Origin: JBDRMV01 sp043825615 | GTDB taxonomy: Bacteria; CG03 | Direction of reading: 5' to 3' | Length of the DNA stretch: 64,000 bases | Assembly (NCBI GenBank): GCA_043825615.1 | Contig: JBDRRS010000014.1 | Coordinates: forward strand, 1-64,000 | Shown here: positions 7,066-14,332 of the stretch, in pieces | Position numbering within the stretch: the stretch's first letter is position 1 | Layout: every line of letters begins with the position of its first letter | Position numbers and translations under genes: made by a program | Notes under the pieces: generated by a model | Seen by the model: the letters and a program-made list of their open reading frames with translations, nothing else | What the model was told of the DNA's origin: nothing | Databases searched by the model: none

Positions 7066-9246
7066 GTGAAGAGCAAGAGATTAAAACGGGAAAAGTTTGA
7101 CGTTCGTTGTTTCCGCTTTATTCTTTACGCTTTACTCTTTACACTTCACACTTCACTCTTCACTGTTTTCGCTGACTTTGAAGACCTCGGGTGGGGTGTC
7201 GCTTCCGCAGGCCTTTCCAACTCCGTGATGTTTTCAAAAAAGATTCCGGCCCTGATTTCCATAAATCCCGCCGCCTCTTCCTTTATTAAAATGCCGGCGG
7301 TGTCTCTTGAATACGAGAATCTTTATCCGGGCCTTTCCGACGGCAGCAAACTTACGAGAAACATTCTCACTTATTCGCAGCAGCTTGAATCCGCCGGTTT
7401 CGGCGGCGGCGTTGAAAATTTCACGCTTGACGGCCTTTACACGGAAAGGATTTTTCTTGTGAATTATTCCCAAAGGTTAAGAAACGAATTATTCTGGGGC
7501 CTGAATTTCCGCCACCTCCAGAAAAAATACGGCAGCGACGATTATACGAATAATGCGATTGGCTCCGACGGCGTTGCAGTGAAGGGTAAAACAGACCTAC
7601 TTTTTGGAGCCAACGGTTTTAAGAACAGCGGTTACACGTTTGACGTCGGTGTTTCAAAACTCGTCAGGGATTTCTGGCACCTATCGGGCGCCGTTTCCTG
7701 CCTGACAAGCCCTGATGTTTCTCTCGGCGGCGGGGACAAGAGAAAACCTACTTTTACAATGGGCGCTTCTTTTGAGGACCGCCTTGTAACCGTCGGGAGC
7801 ATATTTAGGTTTCACGACGGAGATTACACCTCCGGTATTGGCTTTGAAAGGTCATTGCCGGACAGGCCTTTAAAGGTAAGGGGAGGTCTTTCCATCGGGA
7901 ACAGCCAGGTCCGGCTTTTGTCCGTTGGTTTTGGTTACGTGCATTCCGGCCGTTTTTTGGTGGATTACGCCTGGACGTATCCCCTTGTCGGTTTGAAAGA
8001 AACGGGCGGCCGCCACAGGGTTTCGCTTTCCATTTATTTAAGGAAGGAAGAGGAAAAGGCGGATAAAGCCGCCGCGCTTTCGGAAGTGGAGCGGTATCTT
8101 GAGAAAGCCAGAGAGGCGTTTGCAAAAGAGGACTGGCTGACAGCGCTGTCCTACGGAAAAAAAGTTCTGGAATTTGAGCCCAAAAATGAGGAGGCGAACG
8201 AAATACTCTCAAAGTCCGTCTCGGAACTTCGCGAACTTTCCAAACCGTTTGTGACGGAGGGGTTTTATTTTATCGAAAAAGGTAAATTTGATATTGCCGG
8301 GGAAAAGTTTGACACGGCTCTTGAAATCAATCCGGAAGACGACGGCATAAAACAAATCTGTCTGAAAATTAAGAAAATAACAATGCTCATTCCGCAGGCG
8401 GCGAAGAAGGATAAAGTTTCCCGTCTTTTGAGAACGGCGGTGAAAGCTTATATCGAAGACGATATTACACTCGCCCTGAATTCCGCCGTGTATGTTTCCC
8501 AGATTGATTTCACCGGCGTCGGTTCAAAGTTTCTGGACCTCATGAAGAGCGAATATCCTTCCCAGTATCAGCAGATTGCGATTGTCGCCGGGATGAACCT
8601 TGTAGAGCAGAAACTTTATGCTTCTTTGAAAAACATATATAATGCGAGATATGACCTGGCAATAATGGACTGCGATGATGTCCTTAAACTTGAGCCCGAA
8701 AATGTTCTGGCTATGACCCGTCTGGGTTCCGCTTATTACGCTCTCGGCAACAAGGCGAAGGCGGTCAATGTCTGGAGGAAGGCGCTTGAATACGAGCCGA
8801 ACAACAAAGACATTCTGGATTTTCTCGGTATGTCTGGCGGCGCGGTAAAGGACGTCTATGAAAAGAAAAAGGAATCGGAGAAAGCTTCGGAAAAGACGGT
8901 GAAGGACTCCTACCTTCGCGGCATCGCGGCTATGAAGAGAGGAGAAATTGAAAAAGCGGCCTCGCTTTTTGAAAAAGCGGTTTCGATGGAAGTGACCGAC
9001 GGAGCATCGCTTGATTATCAGAAGAAGGCCTCTGCCAAACTCGGCGAGTGCGAGAAGCAATTGGAAAAGAAGAGCGGACAGGACCTGAATATGATGAAAG
9101 TTTACTTCGGTCTCGGAATGTCGTATTATAAAAACGGCGAATACGGAAAAGCGGTGGACGAGTTTGAGAAAGTTCTGAAAATCAAACCGGACCATCCGCA
9201 GTCAAAGAAAATGATTGACTTATGCCGCCAAAAAATGAAAAAATAG
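7066..9246 (+). CDS. PorV-like outer-membrane barrel with long TPR tail
   Basis: A 726-residue exported protein. Residues about 35-330 form a PorV/PorQ-like barrel (DFEDLGWGVASAGLSNSV, then ISINPAASSF; barrel strands to RHRVSL). From about 335 to the end there are many TPR helices (LSYGKKVLEFEPKNEEANEI, AVDEFEKVLKIKPDHPQSKK). GTG 7066 follows GAGGGAAGA and lies in a purine repeat; its signal peptide is encoded by a pyrimidine heptamer repeat. AAGAGTGAAG (7062-7071, containing the start codon) is the exact complement of CTTCACTCTT (7151-7160). It sits 23 nt before the FliF/FliG-like gene, so it may be the envelope partner of that motor. Confidence 0.75.
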   Translation: MKSKRLKREKFDVRCFRFILYALLFTLHTSLFTVFADFEDLGWGVASAGLSNSVMFSKKIPALISINPAASSFIKMPAVSLEYENLYPGLSDGSKLTRNILTYSQQLESAGFGGGVENFTLDGLYTERIFLVNYSQRLRNELFWGLNFRHLQKKYGSDDYTNNAIGSDGVAVKGKTDLLFGANGFKNSGYTFDVGVSKLVRDFWHLSGAVSCLTSPDVSLGGGDKRKPTFTMGASFEDRLVTVGSIFRFHDGDYTSGIGFERSLPDRPLKVRGGLSIGNSQVRLLSVGFGYVHSGRFLVDYAWTYPLVGLKETGGRHRVSLSIYLRKEEEKADKAAALSEVERYLEKAREAFAKEDWLTALSYGKKVLEFEPKNEEANEILSKSVSELRELSKPFVTEGFYFIEKGKFDIAGEKFDTALEINPEDDGIKQICLKIKKITMLIPQAAKKDKVSRLLRTAVKAYIEDDITLALNSAVYVSQIDFTGVGSKFLDLMKSEYPSQYQQIAIVAGMNLVEQKLYASLKNIYNARYDLAIMDCDDVLKLEPENVLAMTRLGSAYYALGNKAKAVNVWRKALEYEPNNKDILDFLGMSGGAVKDVYEKKKESEKASEKTVKDSYLRGIAAMKRGEIEKAASLFEKAVSMEVTDGASLDYQKKASAKLGECEKQLEKKSGQDLNMMKVYFGLGMSYYKNGEYGKAVDEFEKVLKIKPDHPQSKKMIDLCRQKMKK
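7117..7170 (+). repeat. Pyrimidine heptamer repeat in signal peptide
   Basis: Units of CTTTACGC/CTTTACAC/CTTCACAC encode LYALLFTLHTSLFTVF. The segment CTTCACTCTTC at 7151-7161 can pair over 11 bp with 7061-7071, which holds the GTG start codon and part of its purine-rich leader. Confidence 0.7.
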
Positions 9247-9269
9247 AGTATCCTTCGGCTGAATGAAAG

Positions 9270-10697
9270 ATGAAAGATGAAAGATGCGAAAAAATGAAAA
9301 ATAGAAAATTAGAAAAAGTAAAACAGGTTGTTTGTTACTATTTGCTATTTTTTATTTTTATTTTTTCATTTTTAGTCCTGCCGAAGACCGAGGCATCGGC
9401 AGCGGATACCTCGGTCATTGAAAAGCAGGTTTCTTCCGTTCTTCAGAATGTTTTCAACATCCGGCAGTTTTCCGTTTCCGTAAGAATTGATAATTATGTA
9501 GAGATTATTGACATGGGCAAGGATAAGAGGAATATTCTGCCCGGGGTCCCGATTGAGGAAAAGCTGACGGGCTCTCCGTCAAAGCAGTTGGTCCAAAAAT
9601 ACAGGTTTTTGATAACGGTCGTTCTGCCGAGGGCGGTTACGCTTGAAATGGAGCAGAGGGTCGAGCGCCTTTTGAAGGTCTGTTTGAGTTTAAAAGAAAC
9701 CGATTCCCTGAAGATATTGAGAGAAGAATTTGTCAGCGCTCCGCCGGAAACCCCCGAGGCAGCGGCGGCGGCGGTTTCTCCTCTTGCCGGTTTCGGGTTC
9801 AATGTTTTGAAATATTTTTCAAACCCCTCAAATATTCTGCTGGTTGCGGGCGTTTTAATAATGTTTATTTTTATTTTCGGGCCTCTGCGGTCTTTTATGA
9901 GATATGCGGCGGCTTATTTTGCGAATGTTTCGCAGAGTCATTCTCCCGAAAATCTGGAACTCGGCGCCGGCGCTGTCAGGGGGAATCCCCTTGGGCCCGT
10001 CAATCTTCTCGCTTCGCCCGGGGCGGACATCGAGTCGCGCGGTGAAACAGCGGACGTCCCTTTTTCTTTTGTAAACGAAAAAAATATCTCAAACCTTGCT
10101 TTTCTCCTGCGTGACGAGGACTCGGAAAAAATAGCGAACATCATAGGTTTCTTCAAGGAGACCCTTATAGAAAAGTTTGTCAGTTGTTTTCCCGAAGAGA
10201 AGCAGTCGGATATAATGAGTTTCCTGGTGTATAAGAAGGAATTGTCTTCGGATGATATAAGGGGGCTGGAGCAGGAGATAAAGGAAAGGATTGATTACGT
10301 TTCGGGAGGGAAAGAGCGGCTGCTGAAGATGCTTGAAAATTCTTCCCGGCAGGTACAGGAGCAGTTCCTGCAGCACATTGCCGACGAGGACCCCGTTCTC
10401 GCGACGGAACTGAGGAATTCAATTTTCCATTTTGAGGATCTTGCAAGGCAGGAAACATTAGTTGTTCAGACAGTTTTGAGGTTTGTCAATACGCGCGCGC
10501 TTGCTCAGGCGCTGCAGTTTTCCGACCCTGAAGTAAAGGATAGAATTTTCTCGATACTTTCGGAGGGCGCGCGGGACATTGTAACGGAGGAACTTGAACT
10601 GCTGCCGGAGAATCAGACAGCCTCCCTGCGTGAGCAGAAGAACATCGTTGCCGTGGTAAGACGGCTGAAAGACGCCGGCACGATAGAACTCGGTTAA
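9270..10697 (+). CDS. FliF/FliG-like fused rotor protein (membrane-anchored FliG)
   Basis: The 475-residue protein begins with a signal peptide (to about 44, ASA/AD). A periplasmic domain of about 140 residues follows. It has YRFLITVVLPRAVTLEMEQR and SLKETDSLKILREEFVSAP, which recall the last ring-building motif of FliF. Next are one span (188-207) and a cytoplasmic region from about 265 to 475 that matches FliG middle and C-terminal domains: FLLRDEDSEKIANIIGFF, YVSGGKERLLKMLEN, DEDPVLATELRNSIFHFEDL, FVNTRALAQAL, SILSEGARDIVTEELE. In the torque helix the acidic pair of FliG is kept as Glu440-Glu441, while several basic positions are changed. I infer a shortened FliF ring fused to FliG. No other flagellar gene is in the window. 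MotA and MotB follow. Confidence 0.75.
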   Translation: MKDERCEKMKNRKLEKVKQVVCYYLLFFIFIFSFLVLPKTEASAADTSVIEKQVSSVLQNVFNIRQFSVSVRIDNYVEIIDMGKDKRNILPGVPIEEKLTGSPSKQLVQKYRFLITVVLPRAVTLEMEQRVERLLKVCLSLKETDSLKILREEFVSAPPETPEAAAAAVSPLAGFGFNVLKYFSNPSNILLVAGVLIMFIFIFGPLRSFMRYAAAYFANVSQSHSPENLELGAGAVRGNPLGPVNLLASPGADIESRGETADVPFSFVNEKNISNLAFLLRDEDSEKIANIIGFFKETLIEKFVSCFPEEKQSDIMSFLVYKKELSSDDIRGLEQEIKERIDYVSGGKERLLKMLENSSRQVQEQFLQHIADEDPVLATELRNSIFHFEDLARQETLVVQTVLRFVNTRALAQALQFSDPEVKDRIFSILSEGARDIVTEELELLPENQTASLREQKNIVAVVRRLKDAGTIELG

Positions 10698-10895
10698 AAA
10701 TAGTGATATGGCGAGCGGTGCGTTGGCACGGCATTGCCTTCCACGTTTGAAGGCGGCTCGCTCCGCAGTCCTGCGGGGAGAAAGCAGAGACCCTCGGACT
10801 GACGGGCTTGTCAGGTAACGCCGTGCCTCCTGCGGAGATGTTGATGAGCGTCCCCGCTGGCAAAACCGCGAGCAATTCGGTTGAGGTGAAATAAA
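10698..10895. repeat. Palindrome-rich spacer before motA
   Basis: This 198-nt spacer is composed of repeats. The block CGCTCCGCAGTCCTGCGGGG to GACTGACGGGCTTGTCAGG resembles the element at 63378-63500 (read on +), and GCGAGCAATTCGGTTG at 10869-10884 recurs as GCGAGCAATTTGGTTG at 23605-23620. It separates the FliG-like gene from motA but has no clear terminator U-run, so read-through is possible. Confidence 0.6.
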
Positions 10896-11651
10896 ATGGA
10901 TTTGATGACAATTATGGGTCTTATGGTGGGCGTGGCCGCGGTCTGGTTCGTTCTCGCTTCGGGCGGTATCATGGGCATGCTTTTTAATATTAACGCAGCG
11001 ATTCTCGTCTTCGGAGGCGTTTTCGGAGCGACTCTGATAACCTATCCCTGGCGCCTGATAAAAAGAATCCCGAAAGGCGTTTGGCTTATGTTTTTTCCGC
11101 TGAGAATTGATTTGCCGAGCGACATTATAAAGGTTTTTGAGACCTGTTCAAAAAGAATTCACAAAGAAGGGATAAGCACGGGTCTGCTTGAGGTTATTCC
11201 GTCGAGGAACAAATTTTTCGTAAAGGCAATAAATTTCCTTGTGGACGGTTTTGAAGATGATTTTATAAGAGAAACAATGGAAAACGAAATTGACAATTTC
11301 AAAAAAAGACATAATCAGGCGGCGGATGTTTTTAAATCAATGGGAGCTTACGCGCCGATTTTCGGCCTTCTCGGAACTCTTATCGGCGTTGTTCAGGTCT
11401 TGCAGAACCTGACCGACCCTGCGAGCATGGGCGCTTCAATGGCTATCGCCATCACGACGACGTTTTACGGAATTTTTTCAACGAACTTTCTTTTCCTGCC
11501 GATTGCAGGGAAACTTTCCGTTCATACAAACAGGGAAACATTAATAAAGGAATTAGTCATAGAGGGAACGAGCGGCTTGAAGAAAGGCGAAATACCTTCT
11601 ATTCTGAGACATCGGCTTCAGTCATTCCTTGCCGATTATGAAAAAAAGTAA
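10896..11651 (+). CDS. motA: Flagellar-motor stator protein MotA/PomA family
   Basis: The 251-residue protein has the MotA/PomA plan: two N-terminal spans, a cytoplasmic domain of about 100 residues, then two spans containing APIFGLLGTLIGVVQVLQNL, DPASMGASMAIAITTTFYG and FLPIAGKL. These form the ion path together with MotB, and the cytoplasmic loop pushes on FliG. The FliG-like protein encoded just upstream is the obvious partner. ATG 10896 follows GAGGTGAAATAAA. The reading frame overlaps the start of motB, so the stator pair is coupled. TolQ/ExbB and GldL relatives are shorter or arranged differently; MotA is the better match. Confidence 0.9.
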   Translation: MDLMTIMGLMVGVAAVWFVLASGGIMGMLFNINAAILVFGGVFGATLITYPWRLIKRIPKGVWLMFFPLRIDLPSDIIKVFETCSKRIHKEGISTGLLEVIPSRNKFFVKAINFLVDGFEDDFIRETMENEIDNFKKRHNQAADVFKSMGAYAPIFGLLGTLIGVVQVLQNLTDPASMGASMAIAITTTFYGIFSTNFLFLPIAGKLSVHTNRETLIKELVIEGTSGLKKGEIPSILRHRLQSFLADYEKK

Positions 11652-12312
11652 ACCCGTCCCTGCGGGTCGCCCCGGGAAACAGCCGGAAAAACCAAAAGAA
11701 GGATCTCCTGTCTGGCTCACGATTTACTCCGACCTTATGACTAATTTGATGCTTTTTTTTCTGATGCTTTACGGGATTACCAGGATGAGCGTCGAAACAA
11801 AATCAACAATTCTTGAATCCCTCGCAATGCAGTTCAAGAATCCCGCGAAGCAGAAAGCCATTATGAAATCGTACGAAAAAACTGCCGCCGACATTGAAAA
11901 GTTTATGGTTAACGTCCGTGAAAATCCTGTCGTGGAAGAGGTTCTTGCGGAGCAGTCGGGGTACAAAATTCTTCTAAAAGCGCCCGTCCTTTTTCATTCG
12001 GCGCGCGCTCAAATCAGGGATGAATCAAAAGTTCAGCTTTTAACGCTTGCGCGGTTTCTTGCCGCAATTCCGAACACGGTCGAGATTATCGGGCACACGG
12101 ATGACATCCCCGTAACGGGAACGAAGTGGAAAAACAACTGGGAACTTTCTCTGGCAAGAGCCGAAAGCGTGAGAAATTTTCTCGTGTCGCAGGGAATAAA
12201 AAAGGAAAAATTCTGTATTTCGGGGTATGGTTCCAAGCGGCCTATTTGTCCGAACGATAGCCAGGAAAACCGCCGCCGCAACAGGAGAATAGAAATAATT
12301 GTTTTGAAATGA
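11638..12312 (+). CDS. motB: Motor stator protein MotB with intact ion-binding Asp
   Basis: A 224-residue MotB: short basic N-terminus, one span with YSDLMTNLMLFFLMLYG, and a C-terminal OmpA-like peptidoglycan-binding domain (VEIIGHTDDIPV, WELSLARAESVRNFLVSQGI, ENRRRNRRIEIIV). Asp32 in the span corresponds to the proton-binding Asp of MotB, so this stator is predicted to be active. ATG 11638 overlaps the end of motA by 14 nt. The linker between span and OmpA domain is of normal length. It should form a MotA5:MotB2 complex acting on the upstream FliG-like protein. Confidence 0.9.
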   Translation: MKKSKPVPAGRPGKQPEKPKEGSPVWLTIYSDLMTNLMLFFLMLYGITRMSVETKSTILESLAMQFKNPAKQKAIMKSYEKTAADIEKFMVNVRENPVVEEVLAEQSGYKILLKAPVLFHSARAQIRDESKVQLLTLARFLAAIPNTVEIIGHTDDIPVTGTKWKNNWELSLARAESVRNFLVSQGIKKEKFCISGYGSKRPICPNDSQENRRRNRRIEIIVLK

Positions 12313-12399
12313 TGAAACGCGCACATCCGCGTAATTTTAAAATATCTGCATAAATTTAAGAATTGCAATGATGAATAAAATAACGGGATTTCCAGCAGG

Positions 12400-13938
12400 G
12401 TGAACATAAAGAGGAGAATCATTTTAACGTCGGTTCTGCCTGTCGCCGGCGTTTTGATTATTTCGTTTATAGCGGGCGATTTTTTCACGGGCTCTTTTGA
12501 AAAAAAATGGATAAACACCCAGCTTGAAAAAAGATACGAGAAAGTTGAAGGCATTTTCAGCGGACATTTTTCAATTCTGCGGTCGCCGGAAAAGGAAATA
12601 TTCACCGCTCTCGTGATGAAGATGCAGTCATGGGGGGAACTGAACAGATTTTTTATCTATTTTTCGCCCCTTTATCCCCAACTGGAGAAGATTTCCGTCT
12701 CCCGCGGAGATGACAATATCGCAGGGATTTCTAAACTTTCCGTAAATTCATTCGGGAATTTTCCGGTGAATGAAAAAACAAATCTCAGCGATATCTTCGT
12801 ACGCGGCGGCATGCCGTATACGGCGTTTAAAATTGAAGGAGCAGACGGCTACGAAATTTCCGGAATTATCGGGCTTTCTTCTCTTTTTGAAAAAGCCGCA
12901 GGGTTTTCTTTCAGTCCCGCCGGGTCGGTAAAAATTTATTCCAGGGCTCCGAATTCCGCCGCGACCAGCGGCGCTGTAAGGTCTTTCCCGCTGCTCGAAG
13001 GTCTGTGGTCCGTTGAATTCGCGGATGATTTTACGGCCGTCTATAAGATGAGGTCTAATTTCAGAAGTATTTTTATATTGTTTGCCGCCGCGGTATTTTT
13101 TCTGATGTATATTATTTCGGTGTCTTACGCGCGCAGGATATCTTTCCGGCTGGCGGCCCTTCGCGGGGACGCCAATATATCCGAAAGTGAAGATGAAATA
13201 TCCGTTATTTCAAAACAATTTAAGGAACTTCGCAAAACGCAGAACGAACTCCGCCGGCAGATAAGTTTGCAGGACGCGGTCGGCATCCTCGGCAAGAATG
13301 TTTCCATGATAGGCCACGAATTAAGAAATCCGCTTGCGGCGATAAAGAACGCTCAGTATTTTATTTCGTCGCAGCTGCCGGATGAAATGAAAAAAGGTCT
13401 GGTGGGGAAACATCTGCAGATAATAAAAAATGAGATAAAATTGATTTCGTCGATGGTCGAGGACCTGCTGACCCTTTCAAGAGTTAAGCCGCCCGTGTAC
13501 GAGGAATGCGACGTAAACGCGCTCATCAACGGGTCGGTCGATTTCTTCGCGTCGGATACCCATCTTATTGACTTTACCGTAAAACCCGGGAGAATTTCAA
13601 AAGTGCCTGCGGACGCTTCGGAGATAAAACAGGTTTTCCTGAACATCTTAAGAAATTCCTGCGAGGCGATTACGCCGCCCGGGGAAATAAAAATAGAAAT
13701 TGGCGAACAGGAAAATTTTGTAAAAATCAAATTTACCGATACCGGCTGCGGGATACCGCCGGACAAGCAGGAAGAAATATGGAAACCCTTTTTCTCGACC
13801 AAGAGTTCCGGCATGGGCTTCGGGCTTTCAACCGTAAAAAGAATCGTTGAGGAAAGGCACAAAGGCAAGGCGGAGATTAAAAGCCTGCCCGGGAAGGGTA
13901 CCGAAATAACGATTTATCTGCCGAAAAAGCAGGAATAG
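12400..13938 (+). CDS. Membrane sensor histidine kinase
   Basis: The 512-residue protein has a first span (about 7-27), a periplasmic sensor of about 195 residues without a recognised fold, a second span (about 224-243), a linker, a HisKA domain with the phospho-acceptor His306 in MIGHELRNPLAAIKNA, and an HATPase domain with N box (FLNILRNSCEAI), DTGCGIPPDKQEEIW and the ATP lid GMGFGLSTVKRI. All motifs for autophosphorylation are present. It starts at GTG 12400, 87 nt after motB, and is followed by its probable response regulator. Placement inside the motor gene cluster suggests that it tunes motor activity or expression. Confidence 0.85.
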   Translation: MNIKRRIILTSVLPVAGVLIISFIAGDFFTGSFEKKWINTQLEKRYEKVEGIFSGHFSILRSPEKEIFTALVMKMQSWGELNRFFIYFSPLYPQLEKISVSRGDDNIAGISKLSVNSFGNFPVNEKTNLSDIFVRGGMPYTAFKIEGADGYEISGIIGLSSLFEKAAGFSFSPAGSVKIYSRAPNSAATSGAVRSFPLLEGLWSVEFADDFTAVYKMRSNFRSIFILFAAAVFFLMYIISVSYARRISFRLAALRGDANISESEDEISVISKQFKELRKTQNELRRQISLQDAVGILGKNVSMIGHELRNPLAAIKNAQYFISSQLPDEMKKGLVGKHLQIIKNEIKLISSMVEDLLTLSRVKPPVYEECDVNALINGSVDFFASDTHLIDFTVKPGRISKVPADASEIKQVFLNILRNSCEAITPPGEIKIEIGEQENFVKIKFTDTGCGIPPDKQEEIWKPFFSTKSSGMGFGLSTVKRIVEERHKGKAEIKSLPGKGTEITIYLPKKQE

Positions 13939-13950
13939 TTGGGGACAGGA
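13939..13950. repeat. GTTGGGGACAGG repeat fragment at a stop codon
   Basis: The TAG stop of the kinase (13936-13938) is followed directly by TTGGGGACAGG. The same join of TAG and TTGGGGAC occurs after pilP and secF. Here the AGGAGGG that follows also serves as ribosome binding site of the response regulator. Confidence 0.5.
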
Positions 13951-13956
13951 GGGCAC

Positions 13957-14331
13957 ATGGACAAAAAAAAGATATTGATTATCGACGACGATTTCAGCGT
14001 GCGGGAAACGCTCGGGGATATTCTGCGTTCCTGCTCTTATGAGGTTTTTGAGGCGGCCACCGGCGCCGAGGCGGCTAAACAAGTTGAGCGGGTTGACTTC
14101 GATTGCGTAATTGTTGATTTGCGCCTGCCGGATGCGACCGGACATGAAGTCATAGAGAAAATCTCCGGCAGAGTCGAAAAAAACAAAATTATTATCATCA
14201 CGGGATACGCTTCTTCCGAAGTGCTTTCAAAAGCGCTGCTTGATGCGGAGTATTTTCTGCTTTTGAAACCCGTTACGCCGGAGCAATTATTGGCGGTCGT
14301 CCGGAAAATTGCCACCGGCGAAAAAAAATAA
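13957..14331 (+). CDS. Single-domain response regulator (CheY-like receiver)
   Basis: The 124-residue protein is a receiver domain only. Acidic cluster DDD (10-12), phospho-acceptor Asp54 in VIVDLRLPD, the Thr/Ser region IIITGYAS, and the conserved Lys in LLLKPVTPE are present. No DNA-binding domain follows, so it probably acts by protein contact, as CheY does on the flagellar switch. This fits the neighbouring FliG-like and Mot proteins. ATG 13957 has AGGAGGG 4 nt upstream. Its stop is followed after one base by the start of the second MotB-like gene. Confidence 0.85.
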   Translation: MDKKKILIIDDDFSVRETLGDILRSCSYEVFEAATGAEAAKQVERVDFDCVIVDLRLPDATGHEVIEKISGRVEKNKIIIITGYASSEVLSKALLDAEYFLLLKPVTPEQLLAVVRKIATGEKK

Positions 14332-14332
14332 A

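Noticed and set aside
1383..9246. Complete type IX secretion system
   Set aside because: Only PorV-like and CTD proteins are present; no Sov/SprA, PorK/N, GldL/M or PorU homologue is seen in the window.
10896..12312. Zorya-type defence system (ZorA/ZorB are MotA/MotB relatives)
   Set aside because: MotA here lacks the long ZorA tail, and no ZorC, ZorD or ZorE nuclease/helicase genes follow; a FliG-like partner is present instead.
10896..12312. TolQR/ExbBD or GldLM
   Set aside because: The four-span MotA plan and a MotB with a C-terminal OmpA domain fit MotAB better; GldM is much longer.
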